Part shown: positions 34,361 to 42,042 of the stretch, in pieces
How the letters are laid out: each line of letters opens with the position of its first letter
How positions within the stretch are numbered: position 1 is the stretch's first letter
Assembly: GCF_000218545.1 (NCBI RefSeq)
Contig: NC_015671.1
Location: forward strand, 2,356,001 to 2,420,000
Length of the DNA: 64,000 bases
Origin: Cellulomonas gilvus ATCC 13127
Lineage (GTDB): Bacteria > Actinomycetota > Actinomycetes > Actinomycetales > Cellulomonadaceae
Direction of reading: 5' to 3'
Made by a program: the position numbers and the translations under genes
The notes under the pieces: model-generated
The model's input: only the letters and a program-made list of their open reading frames with translations
Told to the model about the DNA's origin: nothing
Databases searched by the model: none

Positions 34361-36109
34361 GTGCTCGTCCTGCTCGCGCGTCCCGCACGCGGCGCCCACC
34401 CCGGGGCCGTGGTGCACGCACGCACGCTCGACGATGCGGTGCTCGCCCCGGAGCGCGCGGTCCGGTGGGTGTGGGCGGACACCGCGGCCTGGTACCCGCG
34501 GCTGCTGACGGACGGCGTGCGCGTCGAGCGGTGCCTGGACCTGCGGCTCGCGCACCACGTGCTGCGCGCGAGCGCCGCGACCGCCACGTCCGACCTCGCG
34601 CGCGCACCCCGGGGGCCGTTCGACGCCGGCCCGGCCGAGCAGGCCGCCGAGCCGGACCGGCCGCCGACGCTGTTCGACACCGACGACGAGCCGACGACCG
34701 AGGCCGGGCAGTCGGACGCGGACGAGGACGCGTGCCTCGCGGAGGTCGCGGCGCAGGACGCCGCGGTGGCCGGCGCCGCGACCCCGGGCCGGCTGCGCCT
34801 GCTGCTCGCGGGCGAGTCGGCGGGCGCGCTGGCCGCGGCCGAGATGCGGCACACGGGCCTGCCGTGGGACGTGGCGGCGCACGACGCGGTGCTGCGCGAG
34901 CTCCTGGGCGACCGGCCACGCCGCGGAGAGCGCCCCGGCCGGATGGCCGCGCTCGCGGCCGAGGTACGCGACGCGCTCGACGCGCCGCACCTGAACCCGG
35001 ACTCGCTGCCGGACGTGCTGCGCGCGCTGCGGCGCGTCGGGCTCGACGTGACGTCGACCCGGAAGTGGGAGCTGCAGGACGTCGACCACCCCGCGATCGC
35101 ACCGCTGCTCGCGTACAAGAAGCTCTCGCGCCTGCACAGCGCCAACGGCTGGGCGTGGCTGGACCAGTGGGTCCCGGACGGGCGGTTCCGGCCTGAGTAC
35201 GTGGTGGGCGGCGTGGTCACGGGCCGCTGGGGCTCGAGCGGCGGCGGCGCGCTGCAGATCCCGCGGCTGCTGCGCGGTGCGGTGTGCGCGGACCCGGGAT
35301 GGCGCCTCGTCGTCGCGGATGCCGCCCAGCTCGAGCCGCGCGTGCTCGCGGGCATGGCGCGTGACGAGCGGATGTCGGCCGCGGGCGCAGGCAAGGACCT
35401 GTATGCGGGCATGGTGGACGCCGGGGTGGTGCCCGAACGCGCGCTCGCCAAGATCGGGATGCTCGGCGCGCTGTACGGCGGGACCACGGGCGCGAGCGCG
35501 GCCGTGCTGCCCCGCCTGCTGCAGGCCTACCCGCAGGCGTTCGGCGCGGTCGAGGCCGCGGCGCGCGCGGGTGAGCGCGGAGAGGTGGTCTCCACGCTGC
35601 TGGGCCGCAGCTCACCGCGCCCCGACGCCGCGTGGTCACGCGTGCAGGCGGACGCGCTGGACCCCGACGCGAACGACCGCGCGCAGTCCCGCGCCCGCGC
35701 GCAGACCCGGTCCTGGGGCCGGTTCACGCGCAACTTCGTGGTGCAGGGCACCGCGGCCGAGTGGGCGCTGTGCTGGATCGCCGAGCTGCGCCGACGCCTG
35801 TGGGCGCTGGGCGAGAGCACCGGCACGCCCGGCCGCGCACCCGCGCCGTTCACGGCGCGCCCGCACCTGGTCTACTTCCTGCACGACGAGATCGTGGTGC
35901 ACACCCCGGCCGGCCTCGCCGCCGAGGTGGCCGAGCAGGTCACGGCGGCCGCGACGGCCGCGGGTCGGCTGCTGTTCGGCGACTTCCCGGTGCAGTTCCC
36001 GCTCTCGGTGGGTGCGGCGTCGTCGTACGCGGACGCCAAGGACGCCGCGCGCCTCCCGTGGGACGAGCCGCTGGACCAGCCGGTCGACGACCGGGCCGAC
36101 CGGTCCTGA
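34361..36109 (+). CDS. Bifunctional 3'-5' exonuclease/DNA polymerase-like protein (PolA-type polymerase domain)
   Basis: A 582-residue family A DNA polymerase-like protein. The C-terminal polymerase domain has the motif A region WRLVVADAAQLEPRVLAGMA (Asp in ADAAQLEPR), the O-helix-like region with KIGMLGALYGG, and motif C FLHDEIVVHTP. The N-terminal ~250 residues correspond to a degenerate exonuclease-like part. Proteins of this type are common in actinobacteria as a second PolA-like enzyme and are thought to act in repair. The GTG at 34361 starts the conserved VLVLLARP segment; the ATG/GTG further upstream at 34334 lies in less convincing sequence. Confidence 0.85.
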   Translation: MLVLLARPARGAHPGAVVHARTLDDAVLAPERAVRWVWADTAAWYPRLLTDGVRVERCLDLRLAHHVLRASAATATSDLARAPRGPFDAGPAEQAAEPDRPPTLFDTDDEPTTEAGQSDADEDACLAEVAAQDAAVAGAATPGRLRLLLAGESAGALAAAEMRHTGLPWDVAAHDAVLRELLGDRPRRGERPGRMAALAAEVRDALDAPHLNPDSLPDVLRALRRVGLDVTSTRKWELQDVDHPAIAPLLAYKKLSRLHSANGWAWLDQWVPDGRFRPEYVVGGVVTGRWGSSGGGALQIPRLLRGAVCADPGWRLVVADAAQLEPRVLAGMARDERMSAAGAGKDLYAGMVDAGVVPERALAKIGMLGALYGGTTGASAAVLPRLLQAYPQAFGAVEAAARAGERGEVVSTLLGRSSPRPDAAWSRVQADALDPDANDRAQSRARAQTRSWGRFTRNFVVQGTAAEWALCWIAELRRRLWALGESTGTPGRAPAPFTARPHLVYFLHDEIVVHTPAGLAAEVAEQVTAAATAAGRLLFGDFPVQFPLSVGAASSYADAKDAARLPWDEPLDQPVDDRADRS

Positions 36110-36147
36110 GAAGTGCGCCACGTCACGCGTCCGTTGGCCGGGAACCT

Positions 36148-36177
36148 TTGCGCACGTCGTCGCGTTGACGCTACCGT
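36148..36177 (+). promoter_or_regulatory. Candidate promoter of the cysK leader transcript
   Basis: TTGCGC (36148-36153) and TACCGT (36172-36177) are separated by 18 bp, a sigma70-like pair. Transcription would begin about 35 bases before the leader ORF. Assigned by pattern only. Confidence 0.35.
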
Positions 36178-36218
36178 CAGCCCGACCGTGGCCCACCGGC
36201 CACATCTGGAGGAGAGCG

Positions 36219-36290
36219 ATGAGCGAGCGGACGTCCGCCCCCGCCTCCTTCGTGCGTGCCCTCGGCGCGCCCTGTTGTCGCTGTCGGTAG
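36219..36290 (+). CDS. Cysteine-rich leader peptide upstream of cysK (attenuator uORF)
   Basis: A 23-codon ORF with a strong ribosome binding site (GGAGGAG, 5 bases before the ATG). It ends …LGAPCCRCR-stop, placing three Cys codons (TGT, TGT, TGT) in its last five sense codons. It lies 235 bp upstream of cysK and is followed by several hairpins. Short ORFs with terminal Cys codons are known in actinobacteria to sense cysteine through ribosome stalling. I infer that low cysteinyl-tRNA stalls the ribosome at the Cys codons and changes folding of the downstream RNA to raise cysK/cysE expression. Too short for standard gene finders. Confidence 0.75.
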   Translation: MSERTSAPASFVRALGAPCCRCR

Positions 36291-36507
36291 AGCGCTGGCT
36301 CCCGCGCGCGACGACGCCACCACCCGGTGAGGATCGTCCCTGTGCGCCAGCGCTCGCCCCGGCGGACGCGTCCCCGCACCACCTGACCCACGGATCAGGT
36401 GACCCCGGTCCCCCGGACGGGCGCCCGTCCACCCGCACCGTAGCAGCAGTCCCGCACGACCACGTCCCCCGCAGTTGTCCCCGCACCGCCGCCGCACCCG
36501 CGGCGGC
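36290..36507 (+). promoter_or_regulatory. Structured leader between the Cys-rich uORF and cysK
   Basis: Four inverted repeats lie in 235 bp: GAGCGCTGGC (36290-36299) with GCCAGCGCTC (36346-36355), which starts at the last base of the uORF stop; CACCTGA (36380-36386) with TCAGGTG (36395-36401); the loop-free palindrome GGACGGGCGCCCGTCC (36415-36430); and GCCGCCGC (36488-36495) with GCGGCGGC (36500-36507) just before the cysK ribosome binding site. The last could hide that site. This fits attenuation or translational control, though the exact switching partners are not determined. Confidence 0.5.
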
Positions 36508-36524
36508 TCGACCGAAGAGGAACC

Positions 36525-37460
36525 ATGGCACGCATCTACGACGACGCGACCGCGCTCATCGGCAACACCCCGCTGGTCCGCATCAACAAGATCACCGACG
36601 GCGCCCCCGCGACGGTCGTCGGCAAGCTCGAGTTCTACAACCCGGCGAACTCGGTCAAGGACCGCATCGGCGTCGCGATCATCGACGCGGCCGAGGCCTC
36701 GGGTGAGCTCAAGCCCGGCGGCACGATCGTCGAGGCCACGTCGGGCAACACCGGCATCGCGCTCGCGTTCGTCGGAGCCGCGCGCGGCTACAAGGTCGTG
36801 CTGACGATGCCCGAGTCGATGTCCAAGGAGCGGCGTGCGCTGCTGCGGGCGTTCGGCGCCGAGCTGATCCTCACGCCCGCGGGCGAGGGCATGAAGGGTG
36901 CGGTCAACCGCGCCAACGAGGTCGTCGCCGAGCGTGAGGGCGCCATCCTGGCCCGCCAGTTCGCCAACGAGGCCAACCCGGCGATCCACCGTGCGACCAC
37001 GGCCGAGGAGATCTGGGCCGACACCGACGGCGAGATCGACATCCTGGTGGCCGGCATCGGCACGGGCGGCACCATCACGGGCGTCGGCCAGGTGCTCAAG
37101 GAGCGCAAGCCGGGCGTCAAGATCGTCGCGGTCGAGCCTGCGGAGTCGCCCATCCTCAACGGCGGCCAGCCCGGCCCGCACAAGATCCAGGGCATCGGCG
37201 CCAACTTCGTGCCGGAGATCCTCGACACCTCGGTGTACGACGAGGTCATCGACATCGACGCGGAGACGGCCGTGACCTACGCGCGCCGCGCCGCGGCCGA
37301 GGAGGGCCTGCTCGTCGGGATCTCGTCGGGTGCCGCGCTCGCCGCCGCCAAGCAGCTGGCCGAGCGCCCCGAGAACGCGGGCAAGCTGATCGTCGCGATC
37401 ATCCCGTCGTTCGGCGAGCGCTACCTGTCGACGGTGCTGTACGCCGACCTGCTCGACTGA
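36525..37460 (+). CDS. cysK: Cysteine synthase A (O-acetylserine sulfhydrylase)
   Basis: A 311-residue PLP enzyme that makes cysteine from O-acetylserine and sulfide. The PLP lysine is in [14 protein letters not shown], the substrate-binding loop is [10 protein letters not shown], the phosphate-binding glycines are [12 protein letters not shown], and the C-terminal SSGAALAAA motif is present. GANFVPEIL is the segment that contacts the serine acetyltransferase tail. ATG at 36525 follows GAAGAGGA. It forms a pair with cysE, separated by 88 bp that hold a strong hairpin. Expression is probably controlled by the Cys-rich leader at 36219. Confidence 0.97.
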   Translation: MARIYDDATALIGNTPLVRINKITDGAPATVVGKLEFYNPANSVKDRIGVAIIDAAEASGELKPGGTIVEATSGNTGIALAFVGAARGYKVVLTMPESMSKERRALLRAFGAELILTPAGEGMKGAVNRANEVVAEREGAILARQFANEANPAIHRATTAEEIWADTDGEIDILVAGIGTGGTITGVGQVLKERKPGVKIVAVEPAESPILNGGQPGPHKIQGIGANFVPEILDTSVYDEVIDIDAETAVTYARRAAAEEGLLVGISSGAALAAAKQLAERPENAGKLIVAIIPSFGERYLSTVLYADLLD

Positions 37461-37466
37461 GCACGT

Positions 37467-37503
37467 GCCGTGCCCCGGTCGCCGCGCGCGGCCGGGGCAC
37501 GGC
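37467..37503 (+). terminator. Hairpin between cysK and cysE
   Basis: GCCGTGCCCCGG (37467-37478) pairs perfectly with CCGGGGCACGGC (37492-37503) with a 13-nt loop, 6 bp after the cysK stop. It may act as a partial terminator reducing cysE relative to cysK. Confidence 0.6.
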
Positions 37504-37548
37504 GTCCCCGGGTCCGTCCCCCGCACCACGTCCCGAGAGCCAGGTCCC

Positions 37549-38133
37549 ATGCCTCCGCTGCAGCACTTCGTCGCCACGTTCCGCGAGGACCTCGAGGCGG
37601 CACGTCGGCGTGACCCCGCGGCACGCTCGTTGCTCGAGGTGGCCCTCGCCTACCCGGGTGTGCACGCGGTGTGGACGTACCGGGTCGCGCACGCGATGTG
37701 GCGCGAGCCCGGGCTGCGGCTCCCGGCACGGCTGCTGTCGCAGCTGGTGCGGGCGCTCACGGGCATCGAGATCCACCCCGGCGCACGGCTCGGGCGCCGA
37801 CTGTTCATCGACCACGGCATGGGCGTGGTCATCGGCGAGACCGCCGAGGTGGGCGACGACGTGGTGCTGTTCCACGGCTCGACGCTCGGCGGCAAGTCCA
37901 TGCGGCACGGCAAGCGGCACCCGACGCTGGGCGACAACGTCGTGGTCGGCGCCGGCGCCAAGATCCTGGGCCCGGTGTGGATCGGCGACGGCGTCCAGGT
38001 GGGCGCCAACGCGGTGGTCATCCAGGACGTCCCCGCGGGGGCGATCGCCGTCGGGGTGCCGGCCCAGGTGCGCCTGCGCCCGGTCGCGGCGCCGTTCGAC
38101 GCCGAGGTGGACGACCCCGCGATCTACATCTGA
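37549..38133 (+). CDS. cysE: Serine O-acetyltransferase
   Basis: A 194-residue left-handed beta-helix acetyltransferase that makes O-acetylserine for CysK. Hexapeptide repeats run from [20 protein letters not shown] through [20 protein letters not shown]; the catalytic His pairs lie in IDHGMG and GKRHPTLGD. The C-terminus ends …DDPAIYI, and a terminal Ile is the residue CysE inserts into the CysK active site to form the cysteine synthase complex. ATG at 37549 follows GAGAGCCAGG. Its last 10 bp overlap the end of the convergent Nudix gene. Confidence 0.95.
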   Translation: MPPLQHFVATFREDLEAARRRDPAARSLLEVALAYPGVHAVWTYRVAHAMWREPGLRLPARLLSQLVRALTGIEIHPGARLGRRLFIDHGMGVVIGETAEVGDDVVLFHGSTLGGKSMRHGKRHPTLGDNVVVGAGAKILGPVWIGDGVQVGANAVVIQDVPAGAIAVGVPAQVRLRPVAAPFDAEVDDPAIYI

Positions 38134-38615
38134 GGCTCGTCGGTGCGGCGGCGCACCACGCCGTCCTCGACCACGAGCACCGCGTCGGGGTCGGCGGGCG
38201 CCAGGCCCAGCACGTGCTGCACGAACGGCAGCGTCGCGACCGACGCGACCATCGGCCGCGGGAGCCACGCGATCGCGTCCGACGTCCCGTCGGACTCCGC
38301 CCGTTCCTCGCCGCCCTCGACCGCGACCGGGTAGCACAGCCGGACCGAGTGCAGCACGATGCCGCGGTCGCGGACCTCGAGCACGTCCGAGACGACCGTG
38401 GGCGGTCCCGTGACCCGCACGCGCAGGCCGGTCTCCTCCTGCACCTCACGCACCACGGCGGCCGCGGGCTGCTCGCCGAACTCCACGCCGCCGCCGGGCA
38501 GCCACCACGTCCCCGGCACGTCGGACCGCGGGCTGGCGCGCACCAGCAGCACGTTCCCGCCGCGCTCGACCACGCCGTACGCCCCGACCCGCACCACCCG
38601 CGCCTGCTTGACCAC
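38124..38615 (-). CDS. Nudix hydrolase
   Basis: A 163-residue Nudix protein. The Nudix box [20 protein letters not shown] followed by ETGL fits GX5EX7REUXEEXGU, giving the metal-binding Glu residues. The substrate, a nucleoside diphosphate derivative, cannot be predicted. [12 protein letters not shown] is typical of MutT-like proteins. ATG at 38615. The C-terminus overlaps the 3' end of cysE by 10 bp in a tail-to-tail arrangement, so the two transcripts are antisense to each other there. Confidence 0.92.
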   Translation of the reverse strand: MVKQARVVRVGAYGVVERGGNVLLVRASPRSDVPGTWWLPGGGVEFGEQPAAAVVREVQEETGLRVRVTGPPTVVSDVLEVRDRGIVLHSVRLCYPVAVEGGEERAESDGTSDAIAWLPRPMVASVATLPFVQHVLGLAPADPDAVLVVEDGVVRRRTDEPQM

Positions 38616-38685
38616 GCCCCGACCCTAGACACCGGCGGGGCCCGCGCGCAGCGCACCGCACCGTGACACGCGCCCGGGCGCACCG

Positions 38686-38697
38686 TACCGGCCGGTA
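38686..38697. promoter_or_regulatory. Palindrome TACCGGCCGGTA, candidate operator
   Basis: A perfect 12-bp palindrome between the divergent Nudix and luciferase-like genes, 55 bp upstream of the latter's ATG, the usual place for a TetR- or GntR-type site. Assigned by symmetry only. Confidence 0.35.
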
Positions 38698-38751
38698 ACC
38701 TGGCCGCGCGCCGCGGGGGCGGCGCACGACGACGACGTCACGGAGGCTGGT

Positions 38752-39789
38752 ATGCGACTGGGCTACTCGCTGGGCTACTGGTCGGCGGGCCCGCCGCCGC
38801 ACGCGCTGGAGACCGTGCTCGCGGCCGAGCGGCTCGGCTTCGACTCCGTCTGGACGTCCGAGGCCTACGGGTCCGACGCGTTCACCCCGCTCGCGTGGTG
38901 GGGCTCGCGCACGACGAGCGTGCGGCTGGGCACCGCGATCGCGCAGATCTCCGCGCGCACGCCCACCGCCACCGCGATGGCGGCGCTCACGCTCGACCAT
39001 CTCTCGGGTGGGCGGTTCGTGCTCGGGCTCGGGGCGTCGGGGCCGCAGGTGGTCGAGGGCTGGTACGGCGCGCCCTACCCGCGCCCTCTGGCCCGGACGC
39101 GCGAGTTCGTCGCGATCGTGCGGCAGGTGCTCGCACGCGAGGCGCCCGTGACGTTCGCGGGCGACTTCTACGACCTGCCGCTGCCGGGCGACCAGGGCAT
39201 GGGCCTGGGCAAGCCGCTCAAGCCGACCGTGCACCCGCTGCGCGCAGACCTGCCGATCCACCTCGCCGCGGAGGGCCCCCGCAACGTCGCGCTGTCCGCG
39301 GAGATCGCGGACGGCTGGCTGCCGATGTTCTACTCGCCGCGCATGGACGACGAGTACCGCGCGCTGCTCGCCGAGGGCTTCGCGGCCCGCACCGACGGCC
39401 GCGACCCCGCGGGCTTCGAGGTCGTCGCGCCCGTCCCCGTGGTGCTGGCCGACAGCGTCGAGGCCGCCGCGGACCAGGTGCGCCCGTTCGTCGCGCTGTA
39501 CGCGGGCGGCATGGGCGCCAAGGGCGCCAACTTCCACCGCAACGTGCTCGACCGGCTCGGCTACTCCGCGGTGTGCGACGAGATCCAGGCGCACTACCTC
39601 GCCGGGGACAAGGCCCGTGCCGCCGCCGCCGTGCCCGTCGAGCTCGTGCGCGACGTCGCACTCGTCGGGACGCCCGACGACGTGCGCGCACAGCTGCCCG
39701 CGTGGCGCGCGACCACGATCACGACGCTCGTGGTCCAGGGCGACCCCCGCACGCTGCCGGCCGTCGCGGAGCTGCTGCGCGACGCGTGA
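38752..39789 (+). CDS. Luciferase-like (LLM) F420-dependent oxidoreductase
   Basis: A 345-residue TIM-barrel oxidoreductase of the bacterial luciferase superfamily. The N-terminus LGYSLGYWSAGPPPHALE, the FDSVWTSEAYGSDAFTPLAW segment and LGTAIAQISARTPTATAMAA match the F420-dependent LLM group of actinobacteria. WYGAPYPRPLARTREFVAIV and IHLAAEGPRNVALSAEIADGW further support it. The substrate is unknown. Together with the fgd-like/cofE pair at 2-4 kb it shows that the host uses coenzyme F420. ATG at 38752. A palindrome at 38686 may control it. Confidence 0.9.
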   Translation: MRLGYSLGYWSAGPPPHALETVLAAERLGFDSVWTSEAYGSDAFTPLAWWGSRTTSVRLGTAIAQISARTPTATAMAALTLDHLSGGRFVLGLGASGPQVVEGWYGAPYPRPLARTREFVAIVRQVLAREAPVTFAGDFYDLPLPGDQGMGLGKPLKPTVHPLRADLPIHLAAEGPRNVALSAEIADGWLPMFYSPRMDDEYRALLAEGFAARTDGRDPAGFEVVAPVPVVLADSVEAAADQVRPFVALYAGGMGAKGANFHRNVLDRLGYSAVCDEIQAHYLAGDKARAAAAVPVELVRDVALVGTPDDVRAQLPAWRATTITTLVVQGDPRTLPAVAELLRDA

Positions 39790-39823
39790 CCCGACGGCCC
39801 CGCCGCCAGGGCACACTGCACGC

Positions 39824-40174
39824 GTGGACGACGAGTACCTCGAGGCCGTGCTGGACCTCGTCGCGACGATCCCGCCGGGCCGTGCGATGACGTACGGGAC
39901 CGTGGCCGAGGTGGTCGCAGAGCGGTTCGTCGCGGCGGGCGGGCGTGCGCGCGGCGGGCCGCGACAGGTCGGTCAGGTGATGGCGCGCGCGGGTTCGGGC
40001 GTGCCGTGGTGGCGTGTGGTCAACGCCGCGGGCGCACCACCCGCACGGCACGCCACACGCGCGCTGACCGAGCTGCGCGGCGAGCGCACGCCGTTGTCCG
40101 CCGACGGCACGCGCGTCGCGCTGCGCCGGGCGATCTGGTTCCCCGACGAGCCGAGCGCGCACGGCACGGGCTGA
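39824..40174 (+). CDS. Alkyltransferase-like (ATL) / MGMT-family DNA-binding protein
   Basis: A 116-residue protein with only the DNA-binding domain of O6-alkylguanine-DNA alkyltransferases. The opening IPPGRAMTYGTVAEVV and the helix VGQVMARA match the family. The active-site PCHRV motif reads PWWRVVNAAG, so the alkyl-acceptor Cys is replaced by Trp. ATL proteins bind alkylated guanine, flip it and hand the lesion to nucleotide excision repair. The GTG start at 39824 gives the usual length. Its stop overlaps an upstream ATG option of the Eis-like gene (TGATG). Confidence 0.87.
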   Translation: MDDEYLEAVLDLVATIPPGRAMTYGTVAEVVAERFVAAGGRARGGPRQVGQVMARAGSGVPWWRVVNAAGAPPARHATRALTELRGERTPLSADGTRVALRRAIWFPDEPSAHGTG

Positions 40175-40221
40175 TGCAAAGCGCTGGGCTTTCCACCTGC
40201 GACGGGACCACGATGGGCGCC

Positions 40222-41487
40222 ATGACCCCACTGCCCGACGGCTACCGCATCGTCACCGTGCCCCTGGACCGCAAGGACGAGTTCCGCGCGGTCAACCACC
40301 TCGCGTTCGCGTTCGAGCCCGACGAGAAGACCAGCGAGATCATCCCCGACCAGCTCGAGTGGGACCGCACCGCGGCCGTCGAGCGGCCCGACGGCACGCT
40401 CGCGGCCGTGCACGCGTCCTACGACTTCGACCTCCCGGTGCCCGGCGGCGAGGTCGCGTGCGCGGGCCTGACGTGGGTGGGTGTGCGGCCCGACGAGCGC
40501 CGCCGTGGCCTGCTCACGTCGATGATCGACTTCCACTTCGCGCGGTCGCTCGAGCGCGGCGAGGCCGTCTCGGCGCTGTTCGCGGCCGAGATGCCGATCT
40601 ACGGCCGGTTCGGCTACGGCTCGGTGGCCGACGACGTGCGGCTCAAGATCCCGCGCGGCGCCCGTCTGCGGGACGTGCCGGGCAGCGCCGAGCTCACGGT
40701 GCGGTTCGACACGGCCGACGCCGACCGGCACACCGACCTGGTGCACACGATCCACACCGCGGGCGGCGCGGGCCGGCCCGGCTGGATGCCGCGCTCGTCG
40801 GACGCGATGCGTCGCGGACGCGTGGTCGACCCGCCCGCGTGGCGCGACGGGGGCGAGTCGCTGCGCATCGTCACGGTGCACGATGCCGCGGGCGAGCCGC
40901 GCGCGTACGCGCTGCTGCGCCGCAAGGAGACGTGGGCCGACCCGGGCGCCCGGTACCCGGTGCACGTGCGCGAGGCGGTCGCGCTCGACGCGGCCGCGGC
41001 GCACCGGCTGTGGTCGTTCGTGCTCGACCTGGACCTCACGGTCGAGGTGAACACGGGCATGCTGCCCGCCGACGACGAGCTGCTCCACCTGCTGGTGGAC
41101 GCGCGCGGCGCCGTGCCGCGGTTCTCGGACAACCTGTGGGTCCGGCTGCTCGACGTGCCGACCGCGCTCGAGGCCCGGCGCTACTCGTCCGCGCTCGACG
41201 TGGTGCTCGAGGTCACCGACGCGCGGCTGCCGCAGAACGCGGGCCGGTGGCGCCTCACCACGGGTGACGCGGACGCCAGCGGCTTCACCGCGCGGGTCAC
41301 CTCGACCGACGACGAGCCCGACCTGCGTCTGGACGTGCGGGAGCTCGCGGCGGCCTACCTGGGCGGCCGCTCGCTGGCCGCGTACGCGCGTGCCGGGCTG
41401 GTCACCGAGGTGGCACCCGGGACGCTGCTGCGCGCCGCGACCGCGTTCTCGTGGCCCGTCGCACCGGTGTGCAGCTGGGTGTTCTGA
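40222..41487 (+). CDS. Eis-like GNAT N-acetyltransferase
   Basis: A 421-residue three-domain acetyltransferase of the Eis family: N-terminal GNAT domain with the acetyl-CoA loop VGVRPDERRRGLLTSMI, a second degenerate GNAT domain, and a C-terminal SCP2-like domain (…LDVRELAAAYLGGRSLAAYA…). The chain ends in Phe (CSWVF), as in Eis, where the terminal carboxylate takes part in catalysis. M. tuberculosis Eis acetylates aminoglycosides at several positions; whether this copy does so is not shown. Possible starts are ATG 40174, 40213 and 40222; I use 40222, the one nearest the conserved start of the domain. Confidence 0.87.
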   Translation: MTPLPDGYRIVTVPLDRKDEFRAVNHLAFAFEPDEKTSEIIPDQLEWDRTAAVERPDGTLAAVHASYDFDLPVPGGEVACAGLTWVGVRPDERRRGLLTSMIDFHFARSLERGEAVSALFAAEMPIYGRFGYGSVADDVRLKIPRGARLRDVPGSAELTVRFDTADADRHTDLVHTIHTAGGAGRPGWMPRSSDAMRRGRVVDPPAWRDGGESLRIVTVHDAAGEPRAYALLRRKETWADPGARYPVHVREAVALDAAAAHRLWSFVLDLDLTVEVNTGMLPADDELLHLLVDARGAVPRFSDNLWVRLLDVPTALEARRYSSALDVVLEVTDARLPQNAGRWRLTTGDADASGFTARVTSTDDEPDLRLDVRELAAAYLGGRSLAAYARAGLVTEVAPGTLLRAATAFSWPVAPVCSWVF

Positions 41488-41491
41488 CGCA

Positions 41492-41533
41492 CGCTCGTCG
41501 GTCCCGCCGCTCCTGCCGCGGGACCGACGAGCG
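41492..41533. terminator. Bidirectional hairpin terminator
   Basis: CGCTCGTCGGTCCCGC (41492-41507) pairs perfectly over 16 bp with GCGGGACCGACGAGCG (41518-41533), with a 10-nt loop. It fills the gap between the convergent Eis-like and rpiB genes. Confidence 0.75.
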
Positions 41534-41538
41534 GACGG

Positions 41539-41985
41539 TCAGCGCGCCTCGTACGCCGTGAGCAGGTCGATGCGGCGCTGGTGGCGCGGGTCGCCGCTGA
41601 ACGGCTCGGCCAGGAACGCCTCGACCATCGCGATCGCGTCGTCGACCGAGTGCTGACGCGCACCGATCGCGATGACGTTCGCGTCGTTGTGCTGCCGGCC
41701 CAGACGCGCGGTGTCCAGGCTCCATGCGAGCACCGCGCGCACGCCGGTCACCTTGTTCGCGGCGATCTGCTCGCCGTTGCCCGAGCCGCCGAGCACGATG
41801 CCGAGCGACCCCGGCTCGGCCACCACGGCCTCACCGGCCGCGAAGCAGAACGGGGGGTAGTCGTCCTGGGCGTCGTACTCCGCCGGCCCGTGGTCCACGA
41901 CGTCGTGGCCACCGGCCCGCAGGTGCTCGACGAGCGCGACCTTGAGCTCGTACCCCGCGTGATCAGATCCGATGTGGATGCGCAT
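41539..41985 (-). CDS. rpiB: Ribose-5-phosphate isomerase B
   Basis: A 148-residue RpiB/LacAB-family isomerase interconverting ribose-5-phosphate and ribulose-5-phosphate. The N-terminus MRIHIGSDHAGYELK holds the phosphate-binding and active-site residues, VLGGSGNGEQIAANKV is the conserved loop in which actinobacterial enzymes have Ser in place of the catalytic Cys, and NDANVIAIGAR is also characteristic. ATG at 41985. It is divergent from the M13 peptidase gene by 57 bp. Confidence 0.95.
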   Translation of the reverse strand: MRIHIGSDHAGYELKVALVEHLRAGGHDVVDHGPAEYDAQDDYPPFCFAAGEAVVAEPGSLGIVLGGSGNGEQIAANKVTGVRAVLAWSLDTARLGRQHNDANVIAIGARQHSVDDAIAMVEAFLAEPFSGDPRHQRRIDLLTAYEAR

Positions 41986-42042
41986 GGCCTCATCCTGCCG
42001 CACGGTGCCGGGGCTCCCGGCGCACGTCCGTAGGCTGGGGCC

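Noticed and set aside
36165..36170. TTGACG as -35 box of the cysK leader promoter
   Set aside because: No acceptable -10 hexamer lies 16-19 bp downstream; TTGCGC with TACCGT at 18-bp spacing fits better.
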